A stretch of 64,000 nt of DNA from Paenalkalicoccus suaedae (GTDB lineage Bacteria; Bacillota; Bacilli; Bacillales; Salisediminibacteriaceae), in contig NZ_CP041372.2 in the NCBI RefSeq assembly GCF_006965545.2, positions 682,001 to 746,000 on the forward strand, in the 5' to 3' direction. Under the pieces are notes generated by a model. It ran no database searches. It was not told the origin of the DNA and was given only the letters and a program-made list of their open reading frames with translations. Shown one piece after another: positions 56,172-64,000 of this stretch. Numbering within the stretch: position 1 is the first letter of the stretch; every line of letters begins with the position of its first letter. Both the position numbers and the translations under genes were made by a program.

Positions 56172-56609
56172 ATGGTAGTAGAATTTAAGATAACGGATAT
56201 TGACTCAAAAGCAACTCGTAAGAAGGTATCAAGGGAATTGCAAAGATTAAGTTTGTATTGGGGCGCAGTAAGGTCCGTTCCTTCTATTACGCCAAGTTAT
56301 GCGCTTATACCTGGAGCACCCTCAGGATTCAATTCGAAAGTAGAAAATGCAGCCGTAAAGAATGTAGACCAAGAGAGAGAACGTGAAGAATACGTATCTC
56401 GAATGATGGATTGCATTAATCGTTTAAATGATACTCAAAGGCAAATTCTGATTATGGAGTATATTGAATCTGAGTATCGTTTTAATTATGAGATATGGAA
56501 TAAGATCGGAATGTCCGAAAGTCAATTCTATAAGGTGAAGAGCCAAGCCTTTTACCGATTAGCATTTATGCTTGGCATCGAAGTTTATAAAAAAGGAGAT
56601 GAGCGATAA
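56172..56609 (+). CDS. ArpU family late transcription regulator
   Basis: 145 residues. C-terminal sigma-like helix-turn-helix (INRLNDTQRQILIMEYIES, KIGMSESQFYKVKSQAFYRL). In Gram-positive phages ArpU/RinA-type proteins turn on packaging and structural genes. Overlaps the recombinase start by one base. Confidence 0.8.
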   Translation: MVVEFKITDIDSKATRKKVSRELQRLSLYWGAVRSVPSITPSYALIPGAPSGFNSKVENAAVKNVDQEREREEYVSRMMDCINRLNDTQRQILIMEYIESEYRFNYEIWNKIGMSESQFYKVKSQAFYRLAFMLGIEVYKKGDER

Positions 56610-57154
56610 TGAAACTCGTTCAGCCGATCCGGGACAAAGAGACAGTGGTTGAAGTAAAAAGATATCTACAGGAAAGAAATCAACGCAACTATCTTTTGTT
56701 TGTAGTAGGTATCTATACAGGTCTTCGAGTATCAGACATCCTATCAATCAAAGTGTCTGACATAATACAAAACAAGTATCTTGTGATTAAAGAAAGCAAA
56801 ACAGATAAGACGAACAGAATCGAACTACATGGAGAGTTAAAGCGCGAATTGCTCAAATCTATTAAAGATAAGAAAGAGCATGAATATATATTTCAAAGCA
56901 GAAAGGGCCACAACAAACCTATATCAAGAATCACTGCATATAGAATATTAAAAGAGGCAGCTCAATGGGTAGGACTAACGGAGATAGGCACACACACTAT
57001 GCGTAAGACCTTTGGTTATCATTTGTACAATAGCACAAAGGATATAGCCACACTTCAGAAACTCTTTAATCATTCTAGTCCACAACATACGCTTAGATAT
57101 ATTGGCATCACTCAAGAAACGTTAGACGACTTCAGACGCAAAGTACATTACTAA
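56609..57154 (+). CDS. Small tyrosine recombinase (catalytic domain only)
   Basis: 181 residues. Active-site arginine in GIYTGLRVSDILSI, HxxR in THTMRKTFGYH, NHSSP and tyrosine in LRYIGIT. There is no separate N-terminal arm-binding domain. Such proteins often sit between ArpU and terminase in Firmicute prophages; as the serine integrase does integration, this one may act on concatemers or be a relic. Confidence 0.85.
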   Translation: MKLVQPIRDKETVVEVKRYLQERNQRNYLLFVVGIYTGLRVSDILSIKVSDIIQNKYLVIKESKTDKTNRIELHGELKRELLKSIKDKKEHEYIFQSRKGHNKPISRITAYRILKEAAQWVGLTEIGTHTMRKTFGYHLYNSTKDIATLQKLFNHSSPQHTLRYIGITQETLDDFRRKVHY

Positions 57155-57156
57155 CT

Positions 57157-57186
57157 CTGTCCAATAAGTGGGCAGGGTTTTTTCTT
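57157..57186 (+). terminator. Terminator after recombinase
   Basis: CTGTCC pairs with GGGCAG, followed by seven T. Confidence 0.75.
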
Positions 57187-57491
57187 TTTTTCTATAAAAC
57201 ATTTATAACTATAAGTGTAATCGGTTAGGAGGTTATGGACCTGTAAAGCTCGCTGAATGTTTTAAAATAAGCGCGTGTTACATTCGTTTTGTTAATGTGA
57301 GTTTGAACCAATGCTATCAAGGCATTCAAGACTTCAATTAATGCAACACAATGTAAGATATGATACATTCAATAGACAATATCTAGGAGAAAATAGGCTA
57401 TAAAAATAAACCGTGGAGTTTTTGGAGAGTTTTTGTGGAGTTTATAACAAGAATTACCTGTTAATATGATAAGTAGGTTGATAAGCCAAAG

Positions 57492-57527
57492 AAAGGGCGT
57501 TTCGCTTTGCGAGCGTCCTTTTTTGTG
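57492..57527 (+). terminator. Second terminator before the packaging region
   Basis: GGGCG...CGC pairs with GCG...CGTCC, followed by six T. No ORF lies between 57187 and 57491, so a small RNA could end here. Confidence 0.7.
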
Positions 57528-57589
57528 TGTTTTTTTAAAAATAAAAGTTAAAAAAGTTCTTGTGGCTCAAGGGTTTTGGGCTTTAGGTT

Positions 57590-57830
57590 CTCCTGGCGGT
57601 TTGTGAAGACCATGCGGGTGCTACGACCCCGGAAAAGCGCTAGTTTTTTTCGCTAAAAGGTCATTTCGCTTTCGAGTGATTTTGTCTTGGGAAATAATTT
57701 AGTGGAACACCAAAAAACCTTTGAGCGACAAGGGTTAATTGCACTTTTTTTGAGGAAATAAAATCGTGCTTTAAAAGCGAAATGGGGGGTTTTTGACCCT
57801 TCAAATTAGCGAAATCGAGTGATTTTGCTA
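57590..57830. other. Candidate cos/packaging site with terminase-binding repeats
   Basis: A GC-rich segment with the imperfect dyad CGGGTGCTACGACCCCG (57615-57631) is followed by repeated hexamer-octamers: TTCGCT (57649), ATTTCGCT (57663-57670), AGCGAAAT (57776-57783 and 57808-57815), and a repeated CGAGTGATTTTG (57673-57684 and 57816-57827). The region ends at the small terminase gene, as lambda cosN-cosB ends at nu1. The cut position cannot be read from sequence alone. Confidence 0.6.
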
Positions 57831-57845
57831 GAAAGGAGGGTCAAA

Positions 57846-58400
57846 ATGACTAAAAAGGAAGAGTTAAACAGTGATTTTGTCGTAACTACAGAAGATTTAG
57901 CCACGATCCTAGGTGTAAGTAAAAGAAGGGTGCAACAACTAGCAACTGAAAACCATTTGCATAAATTTGGGCGTGGAAAGTTTGATCTTCCAGCATCAAT
58001 AAGACTGTATACCGATTATTTAATAGAAAGACACTCTGGTGGAGACAATAGCAAGTCTGAAGAAGAAATGTTATGGACAAGAGCGAGACGTATCAAGACA
58101 GAAACCGAAGTAAAGATCATGCAGGGGAGCTTACACCGTTCTGCTGATGTTGAAGCTGTCATGAACGACATGCTAGGTAATTTTAGAGCTCGTATGTTGG
58201 TGCTACCTCAAAAAGTTGCAAGCAGCCTTTTACACCAAGATGAAATTGAAGTTATTAAAGACATTGTAAAGAAAGCAATACTCGAAGGATTGTCGGAGTT
58301 ATCCGAATACGATCCAGAAGTTTTCTACGGGCGGAGTAACGATGAACTATTTATAGAGGAACATGATGAGCGAGAACAGCAACATTCAAAAACAGACTAA
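57846..58400 (+). CDS. terS: Terminase small subunit (Nu1-like)
   Basis: DNA recognition subunit of 184 residues. N-terminal winged HTH (TTEDLATILGVSKRRVQQLA) like lambda Nu1; helical C-terminus for TerL binding. AGGAGGG selects ATG 57846. Probably binds the repeats just upstream. Confidence 0.82.
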   Translation: MTKKEELNSDFVVTTEDLATILGVSKRRVQQLATENHLHKFGRGKFDLPASIRLYTDYLIERHSGGDNSKSEEEMLWTRARRIKTETEVKIMQGSLHRSADVEAVMNDMLGNFRARMLVLPQKVASSLLHQDEIEVIKDIVKKAILEGLSELSEYDPEVFYGRSNDELFIEEHDEREQQHSKTD

Positions 58401-60165
58401 AAAATTATTTGCAAAGCTAGCAAAAATTGTAGCACCTCCCCCGGAGCTAAGTGTTTCAGAGTGGGCTGATCTTTATAGAAAACTATCGTCCGAAGCATCG
58501 GCAGAGCCTGGGCAATGGCGAACCGAAAGAGCACCATACCAAAAAGAAATCATGGATGCTATTAACGATCCTAAAACGGAAGAAATAGTGGTTATGTCTT
58601 CGGCTCAGGTTGGAAAGACAGAAATTATATTAAATACAGTAGCTTATCATGTCGATTATGATCCGGCGCCGATAATGATCATTCAGCCTACTGTAGATTT
58701 AGCTAATACGTTCAGTAAAACTAGACTTGCTCCAATGCTTAGAGATACACCAGCCCTTAAAAATAAAGTGGCAGATGCTAAGAGTCGTGACAGTAGTAAC
58801 ACGATTCGAGAAAAGGCATTCCCTGGTGGAGTAATTATGATGGTTGGAGCCAACTCACCTACAGGGCTTTCCAGTCGTCCGGTGAGAATACTATTAGCTG
58901 ATGAGGTGGATCGCTTTCCGGTTAGTGCCGGTACCGAGGGTGATCCACTTTCGCTCGCTGTTAAAAGAACAAATACATTTGCTAACAGAAAGAAAATATT
59001 TGTATCAACTCCTACAATCAAAGGCGCAAGCCGTATTGAAAAAGCATATGAAGAAAGCACTCAAGAAAAATGGAACCTCCCATGTCCTTCATGTGATGAG
59101 TTACAGCCTTTAAGCTGGGATCAAATTTCATTTGAAAGTGTAGCGATGGCATGTAAGTCGTGTGGTTCGGTGCACAAGGAATATGAATGGAAAAGAGGTA
59201 AGGGAAAATGGGTTGCAAATAATCCATCTTCTAAAATCAGAGGTTTTCATCTTAATGAGATGGCCAGCCCATGGAAAAAGTGGGAAGAGATTATAACGGA
59301 CTTTAAGCGAGCCAATAAGGAAGGTACTGAATCCCTAAAAGTATGGGTTAATACTAGCATGGGTGAAACGTGGGAAGAACGCGGTGAAAGCATTAATTCT
59401 GATGCGTTACTAGAAAAAACGGAAGATTATTCTAGTGAAGTGCCACAAAGTGTTGGAGTACTAACCTGTGGAGTCGATGTACAAGATAATAGATTGGAAT
59501 ATGAAATAGTTGGCTGGGGATTGAATAGAGAAAGCTGGGGTATTAAATACGGCATTATAATGGGTGATCCTGGACATGAACATGTATGGGAAGAATTAGA
59601 TGGCGTTCTCAATGCTAGCTATGATCGTGAAGATGGAGAAAAATTGCAAATTATGAGTACGTGTATTGATTCAGGTGGTCATCATACTAAAACAGTTTAC
59701 GACTATTGTAAAAAAAGAGAAATAAATAGAGTTTGGGCAATTAAAGGGCAAGGCGGAACTGGTATTTCATTTATTAAACGTCCTACACGTCGTCAGGATA
59801 GTGGTGTTTGGTTGTTTACGATAGGTGTAGACGTTGGTAAAGACCAGGTACTATCTCGCCTTAGAGCGACTACTGAGCAGCATGGTTACTGTCATTTCCC
59901 TAATGATCCCACGAAAGGCTATGATCAAGATTATTTTAAGGGAATAACTTCGGAGCATAAAGTGATCAGAAGCAAAGGTGGTCAAACTAAGCACGTATGG
60001 GAAAAGAAGAGAGGTCATGCACGAAATGAACCTTTTGATATCAGGAACTATGCAACGGCTGCTCTTGAAATATTAAATCCAGATATTGATAAGATCATCG
60101 AATCTGAAGGTGTGGTTAAGCCCATGGTCAGAAAGAAAAAGAGAAAGAGGGCGAGGAGAACATAA
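58366..60165 (+). CDS. terL: Terminase large subunit (lambda GpA family)
   Basis: Packaging ATPase/nuclease of 599 residues. Walker A region VVMSSAQVGKTEIIL, Walker B ILLADEVDRFP, zinc-like CPSC...CKSC in the middle, nuclease part CGVDVQDNRLEYEIVGWG. GAGGA favours ATG 58366 over 58363. Overlaps terS by 35 bases. Confidence 0.92.
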   Translation: MSENSNIQKQTKKLFAKLAKIVAPPPELSVSEWADLYRKLSSEASAEPGQWRTERAPYQKEIMDAINDPKTEEIVVMSSAQVGKTEIILNTVAYHVDYDPAPIMIIQPTVDLANTFSKTRLAPMLRDTPALKNKVADAKSRDSSNTIREKAFPGGVIMMVGANSPTGLSSRPVRILLADEVDRFPVSAGTEGDPLSLAVKRTNTFANRKKIFVSTPTIKGASRIEKAYEESTQEKWNLPCPSCDELQPLSWDQISFESVAMACKSCGSVHKEYEWKRGKGKWVANNPSSKIRGFHLNEMASPWKKWEEIITDFKRANKEGTESLKVWVNTSMGETWEERGESINSDALLEKTEDYSSEVPQSVGVLTCGVDVQDNRLEYEIVGWGLNRESWGIKYGIIMGDPGHEHVWEELDGVLNASYDREDGEKLQIMSTCIDSGGHHTKTVYDYCKKREINRVWAIKGQGGTGISFIKRPTRRQDSGVWLFTIGVDVGKDQVLSRLRATTEQHGYCHFPNDPTKGYDQDYFKGITSEHKVIRSKGGQTKHVWEKKRGHARNEPFDIRNYATAALEILNPDIDKIIESEGVVKPMVRKKKRKRARRT

Positions 60166-60389
60166 TGTCACGAGCTGAGCGGATAAAAGAACTTGAAGAA
60201 TATTTGAAAGAACTAAAAGAGGCTCGATCAAAAGTATTGCAAGGTCAAGCATACAGAATTAACGATAGACAAATCACACGAGCGGATGGATCTTTTATTG
60301 TATCCGAAATTAAAGAAACAGAGAAGAAATTAATTCGACTAAAAGGATCACGGCGAAGAAATCACCGTTTTGTGCCTCGTGATCTTTAG
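60165..60389 (+). CDS. gpW-like head-tail joining protein
   Basis: 74 residues, SRAERIKELEEYLKELKEAR then DRQITRADGSFIVSEIKETE; length and place match lambda gpW. TAATG overlap with terL. Confidence 0.75.
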   Translation: MSRAERIKELEEYLKELKEARSKVLQGQAYRINDRQITRADGSFIVSEIKETEKKLIRLKGSRRRNHRFVPRDL

Positions 60390-60404
60390 GAAGGAGGAAA
60401 GATT

Positions 60405-61982
60405 GTGAATTTTGTAGATAAAATGATTAGTAAAGTTGCACCAAGCTATGCCTTAAATCGTGTTGTAAGTAGAGAAAAACTGAAAGTGTTTAATCAGGTA
60501 AGTTCATCAAACGGATACGGGAAGCATGGAGCAAGTCATAAGAAGAGTTTAATAGGTTGGTCTAGTCGCGGTGGATCAGCAATTGAAGACATCGAATACA
60601 ATGTTGAGAAGCTAAGAGAGCGTTCAAGAGATTTATACATGGGAGTCCCATTAGCTACCGGCGCTCTTAAAACGATGCGAACGAATGTTATTGGATCAGG
60701 TCTAAGGCTTAACTCGCAAATAGATTATGAGTATCTAAATATGACAAATAAAGAGGCAGATGCATGGGAGACGAAAGTTGAGAGAGAATTCAACATGTGG
60801 GCTCGAAGTAATACGTGCGATGTGCAGCGTATGAATAACTTTTACGAGCTTCAACAGCTTGCATTTCTTTCATGGCTCATGTCTGGTGATGCCTTTGCTA
60901 CATTGCCATATATTAAACGTCCAGGAATGCCATATGACATACGAGTGCAATTATTTGAAGCGGATCGCGTAAGTAATCCTAATCATGCATCTACTATTGA
61001 TGGGAAAATTATCAACGGGGTTGAAATTGACTCCAAAGGTGAAGTGATCGCCTATCACTTTGCACAAGCCCATCCTGGCTCAAGCCTGATTGCTTCAAAT
61101 GAGTGGAAGCGCATTGAGAAGTACGGCAAAAAAACCGGAAGAATTAATGTCATTCATCTTATGGAATCTGAAAGGCCTGAACAAAGACGTGGCATTCCTG
61201 TATTAGCACCAGTAATCGAATCCTTAAAGCAATTAGGTCGATATACAGACGCTGAATTAATGGCTGCGGTAGTCTCCGGAATGTATACGGCATTTGTCAC
61301 TAGTAAGGATGGCGATCCAGCAACTGGACCTCTAACGGATGCGATATCCGAGGAAGAACAAGTTACACATGATGACTATGATTATGAGTTAGGTCCAGGA
61401 ACAGTTGTACACCTTGATGAAGGGGAAGATGTCACTTTTGCAAACCCCGGCAGACCTAATCAAGCATTTGATGGTTTTGTTACTTCAATTTGTCGCCAAG
61501 TTGGAACGGCGTTAGAAATTCCATATGAAGTCCTCTTAAAACACTTTACTAGCTCTTATTCAGCTAGTAGAGCAGCACTACTTGAAGCGTGGAAGATGTT
61601 TAAGATGCGTCGAGAGTGGCTTGCGAATGACTTCTGCCAGCCGATTTATGAAGAGTTTTTAGCAGAAGGTATTGCAAAAGGTCGAATATATGCCCCAGGA
61701 TTCTTTACTGATCCTGTTATAAGAGAAGCCTACTGTGGAGCGGAATGGAATGGTCCGAGTCAAGGACAATTAGATCCACTCAAAGAAGTGAATGCAGCTA
61801 CAAAAAGAGTAGAACAAGGGTTTAGCACTCGGACAAAAGAAACGGTTGAACTTGGCAATGGTGAATTCTTCAGGAATAACCATTTAAGAAAAGTAGAAGA
61901 GGAAGCAAGAAGAGAAGCAGGGCTTGTTGCACCTGAAGAGGATATATTAAATGAAGGGGGTGAGAGAAATGAAGAGGATTAA
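60405..61982 (+). CDS. Portal protein (lambda gpB family)
   Basis: Dodecameric DNA gateway, 525 residues. GVPLATGALKTMRTNVIGSG and VQLFEADRVSNP are family motifs; IPYEVLLKHFTSSYSASRAAL in the C-terminal half. GTG start after AAGGAGG. Overlaps the protease gene by 14 bases. Confidence 0.92.
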   Translation: MNFVDKMISKVAPSYALNRVVSREKLKVFNQVSSSNGYGKHGASHKKSLIGWSSRGGSAIEDIEYNVEKLRERSRDLYMGVPLATGALKTMRTNVIGSGLRLNSQIDYEYLNMTNKEADAWETKVEREFNMWARSNTCDVQRMNNFYELQQLAFLSWLMSGDAFATLPYIKRPGMPYDIRVQLFEADRVSNPNHASTIDGKIINGVEIDSKGEVIAYHFAQAHPGSSLIASNEWKRIEKYGKKTGRINVIHLMESERPEQRRGIPVLAPVIESLKQLGRYTDAELMAAVVSGMYTAFVTSKDGDPATGPLTDAISEEEQVTHDDYDYELGPGTVVHLDEGEDVTFANPGRPNQAFDGFVTSICRQVGTALEIPYEVLLKHFTSSYSASRAALLEAWKMFKMRREWLANDFCQPIYEEFLAEGIAKGRIYAPGFFTDPVIREAYCGAEWNGPSQGQLDPLKEVNAATKRVEQGFSTRTKETVELGNGEFFRNNHLRKVEEEARREAGLVAPEEDILNEGGERNEED

Positions 61983-62997
61983 TATAAAAGGTGTTATTGT
62001 CGATTCAGATGATCAGTGGCTATATGATTATTTGGACATGGAAGCAACGAGTCCAAAGAAATTTGCTGATAAATTAGCAGAAGCTGATGAAGATGAAGAG
62101 ATCATTGTTGAAATCAATTCTGGTGGTGGATATGTTTGGGCAGCATCTGAAATTTATACAAAGCTAAGACAGCACAAAGGCGATGTGAAAATTGAGATCG
62201 TTGGAATAGCAGCAAGTGCAGCGTCCTTTATTGCTTGTGCAGGAAAAGTTTTTATATCCCCTACTGCACAAATGATGATCCATAATGCATGGACAATGGC
62301 AAGTGGTGATAAAAACCAGATGCAGGGCGTAAGTGAAATGTTAAAAACCACTGACGAGGCAATTACTTTGGCTTATGCAGACAAGACAAACCTTAGCCAA
62401 GAAGAGTTACTGGACCTTATGGAAAAAGAAACTTGGATGAGTGCAACAAAGGCAAAAGAACTTGGTTTTGCAGATGAAATTATGTTTGAGAAAACCTCAA
62501 ATCAAGCGGTGGCCTCTGCTAATAATACGGGCCTCATTCCAGAAGCCGTATTAAACAAGTTAAAAAACGAACTCATAGACCAAAGAATAGTTGCTTCAGC
62601 ACCAAAAAAGGAGGAAGAAACATTGAAATCAGTTGAAGAGTTAAAAAATCAATATCCAGATTTACACAAGCAAGTTACTGATGAAGCTTTTAATGCTGGA
62701 ATCAAAGCAGAGAATAATCGTCTAAAAGAGATTGAAGAACTTAGCATTGGTGGAGCTGAAGATTTAGTAAATAAGGCTAAAGAAGACCCGTCAATGACTG
62801 CCGAGAAGTTAGCAATGCAAATCGTCAAAGCGCAAAAAGATACAGGCGCAAATTATTTAAATCAAGTCCAAGAGGATGCGCAAGAATTAAATGAGCTTGA
62901 AGGTTCAGATACATCAGCCAAAAATAGCGATGCTGAAAGATCACAAAACGCGAAATCGTTAGCTGAAGCAATGAATAAAAAACGAGGAGGTAAATAA
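61969..62997 (+). CDS. ClpP-like prohead protease with scaffold domain
   Basis: 342 residues. Protease domain at about 1-190 with the serine in GIAASAASFIACAG and histidine in MMIHNAW; then a linker and helical scaffold-like region from about 219 (KSVEELKNQYPDLHKQVTDE). Same fusion as lambda gpC. GGGGGTGAG selects ATG 61969 rather than 61951. Confidence 0.88.
   Translation: MKRINIKGVIVDSDDQWLYDYLDMEATSPKKFADKLAEADEDEEIIVEINSGGGYVWAASEIYTKLRQHKGDVKIEIVGIAASAASFIACAGKVFISPTAQMMIHNAWTMASGDKNQMQGVSEMLKTTDEAITLAYADKTNLSQEELLDLMEKETWMSATKAKELGFADEIMFEKTSNQAVASANNTGLIPEAVLNKLKNELIDQRIVASAPKKEEETLKSVEELKNQYPDLHKQVTDEAFNAGIKAENNRLKEIEELSIGGAEDLVNKAKEDPSMTAEKLAMQIVKAQKDTGANYLNQVQEDAQELNELEGSDTSAKNSDAERSQNAKSLAEAMNKKRGGK
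62623..62997 (+). CDS. Scaffold protein from internal start (Nu3-like)
   Basis: In-frame TTG 62623 (codon 219 of the protease gene) is preceded by AAGGAGG at 62608-62614 with an ideal 8-base spacer. It would give a 124-residue helical protein consisting of the scaffold part only, matching lambda where Nu3 is translated from inside gene C. Translation is inferred. Confidence 0.65.
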   Translation: MKSVEELKNQYPDLHKQVTDEAFNAGIKAENNRLKEIEELSIGGAEDLVNKAKEDPSMTAEKLAMQIVKAQKDTGANYLNQVQEDAQELNELEGSDTSAKNSDAERSQNAKSLAEAMNKKRGGK

Positions 62998-62999
62998 TT

Positions 63000-63359
63000 A
63001 TGCAAATCGGAGAACGTAAGTATGACAATTTACTTGCCGGCGGTATCTCTCCAATCGTTTCTAAAGGAGCGACTTTGAAAGCTGGACAACAGTATTTTCG
63101 TGGGGATGTTCTAGCGTTAGATGCTGATAACAAAGCAGTCTTAATAGATTCTGAATCTGAAGTTGATAGCGTAAAAGAACCTTATGCTATTTTAGCTGAA
63201 GACGTTGACGCTACAGAGGAAGATGCAGAAGCCGGTGTATACCTGACTGGTGAGTTTAATGCACATGCATTACGCACGTCGGATAATGATGAGATTTATG
63301 ATCATATCATTGCACTTCGTAACATTGGTATCTTTGTTAAAGAAAATATTGAAGCATAG
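63000..63359 (+). CDS. Head decoration protein (lambda gpD family)
   Basis: 119 residues, ISPIVSKGATLKAGQQYFRG, beta-rich; trimer that stabilises the capsid in lambda. GGAGG precedes ATG 63000. Confidence 0.85.
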   Translation: MQIGERKYDNLLAGGISPIVSKGATLKAGQQYFRGDVLALDADNKAVLIDSESEVDSVKEPYAILAEDVDATEEDAEAGVYLTGEFNAHALRTSDNDEIYDHIIALRNIGIFVKENIEA

Positions 63360-63373
63360 AGGGGGCTTATTTA

Positions 63374-64000
63374 ATGAACATGTATGATACACGCACAATG
63401 TTAGAAGCAATCGAACAATTAAAGCCAGTTAACACATTTTTAAAGGACACATTCTTCCCAACACCTAAAACATTTGATACTGCGGCGGTTGAGGTAGATT
63501 ATCGTAAAGGGAAAAGAAAACTAGCTCCATTCGTATCAGACAGAGTTGCTGGAAAAGTCGTTGATCGTGAAGGATTCACTACACATTTATTCGAACCGGC
63601 AACCATTAAACCCGTGCGTACTATTCAGAGCATTGACCTTATGAAACGCTCCATGGGTGAAAATGTATATGGAGCACGAAGCCCACAGGAGCGAGCACAA
63701 GAAATTTTAGCTAACGATATTACAGACCTTGATGAAATGATTACTCGCCGTGAAGAATGGATGGCTGCTCAAGTTTTATTTGAAGGCAAAGTAGACATTG
63801 TTGGTGAGGGCGTTAATAAAACGATGAATTTTGATTTCACCAATAAAGAAACGTTGTCAGGCACTGATCTTTGGACTCACGCTGATAGTGATCCACTGAA
63901 AGACTTAAAAGATACACGTAGAAAAATTATGATTTCATCGGGAATTTCTCCAAATACAGTGATCTTTAGTTCGGACGTTGTAGATGATTTTGTGAATCAT
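63374..64000 (+). CDS. Major capsid protein (lambda gpE family), 3' end missing
   Basis: 209 codons from ATG 63374 to the window edge, no stop. MYDTRTMLEAIEQLKPVNTF, FLKDTFFPTPKTFDT and FEPATIKPVRTI are typical of the gpE group. Family members are about 340 residues, so roughly a third is outside. Confidence 0.9.
   Translation, partial: MNMYDTRTMLEAIEQLKPVNTFLKDTFFPTPKTFDTAAVEVDYRKGKRKLAPFVSDRVAGKVVDREGFTTHLFEPATIKPVRTIQSIDLMKRSMGENVYGARSPQERAQEILANDITDLDEMITRREEWMAAQVLFEGKVDIVGEGVNKTMNFDFTNKETLSGTDLWTHADSDPLKDLKDTRRKIMISSGISPNTVIFSSDVVDDFVNH

Larger units (their letters stand above)
42271..64000. mobile_element. Prophage (siphovirus-like, lambda-type head), right end outside window
   Basis: Starts inside the MFS gene immediately downstream of a serine integrase. 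Order: integrase, ImmA, SWIM protein, CI repressor (leftward); Cro, Rha, initiator, loader, DnaB, small accessory genes, ArpU, small recombinase, cos region, TerS, TerL, gpW, portal, protease, decoration, capsid (rightward). Tail, lysis and the right attachment site are not in view. Reading frames of the essential genes are intact. Confidence 0.93.

Overview
The window is a Bacillaceae chromosome segment. The evidence is gene order shared with Bacillus subtilis (ydcA-acpS-ydcC-alr-ndoAI-ndoA-rsbRSTUVW-sigB-rsbX, then tex and ydcK, then tRNA genes; later tsaE-tsaB-rimI-tsaD, ydiF and rex), strong GGAGG ribosome binding sites matching a 16S 3' end of GGATCACCTCCTTTCT, sigma-A type promoters and Fur and LexA style boxes. 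The species cannot be named from the sequence alone.

Layout. 1-3143: arginine/proline catabolism (rocD cut by the window edge, proline dehydrogenase, rocF). 3965-9848: mgtE on the minus strand and, divergently, a Fur-controlled ferric iron ABC transporter (ATPase; binding lipoprotein and fused permease). 10332-20483: rhomboid ydcA, acpS, ydcC, alr, the NdoAI/NdoA (MazEF) toxin-antitoxin pair and the complete sigma-B stress module. 20843-23691: tex and a SprT-like protein. 23841-30184: ten tRNA genes followed by 16S, 23S and 5S rRNA. 31087-40728: a trans-sulfuration enzyme, t6A genes tsaE/tsaB/tsaD with rimI, a tubby-like protein, a DnaA-box cluster, small membrane and lipoproteins, an ABC-F ATPase and rex. 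41820 onward: an MFS transporter gene broken by a prophage that runs past the window end.

The prophage (about 42271 to beyond 64000) has a leftward lysogeny arm (large serine integrase, ImmA/IrrE protease, SWIM zinc-finger protein, CI-like repressor), a divergent operator region, a rightward early region (Cro-like protein, regulators, Rha, a replication initiator with internal iterons, G39P-like loader, DnaB helicase), about 20 small genes, an ArpU-type late regulator, a small tyrosine recombinase, a candidate cos region, and a lambda-type head cluster (TerS, GpA-type TerL, gpW-like, lambda portal, ClpP-like protease with an internal scaffold start, gpD-like decoration, gpE-like capsid). A LexA-like box inside the immA-int promoter suggests SOS control.

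The least explained signal lies outside the genes. Six intergenic gaps hold arrays of a short word repeated every 20 or 21 bp, about two helical turns. Each gap has its own word, except that two share one word in opposite orientation. Other structure worth attention: a four-way-junction RNA after tex, the DnaA-box cluster downstream of tsaD, a near-identical repressor operator buried in the cro-like gene, and a motif repeated only in gaps between small prophage genes.
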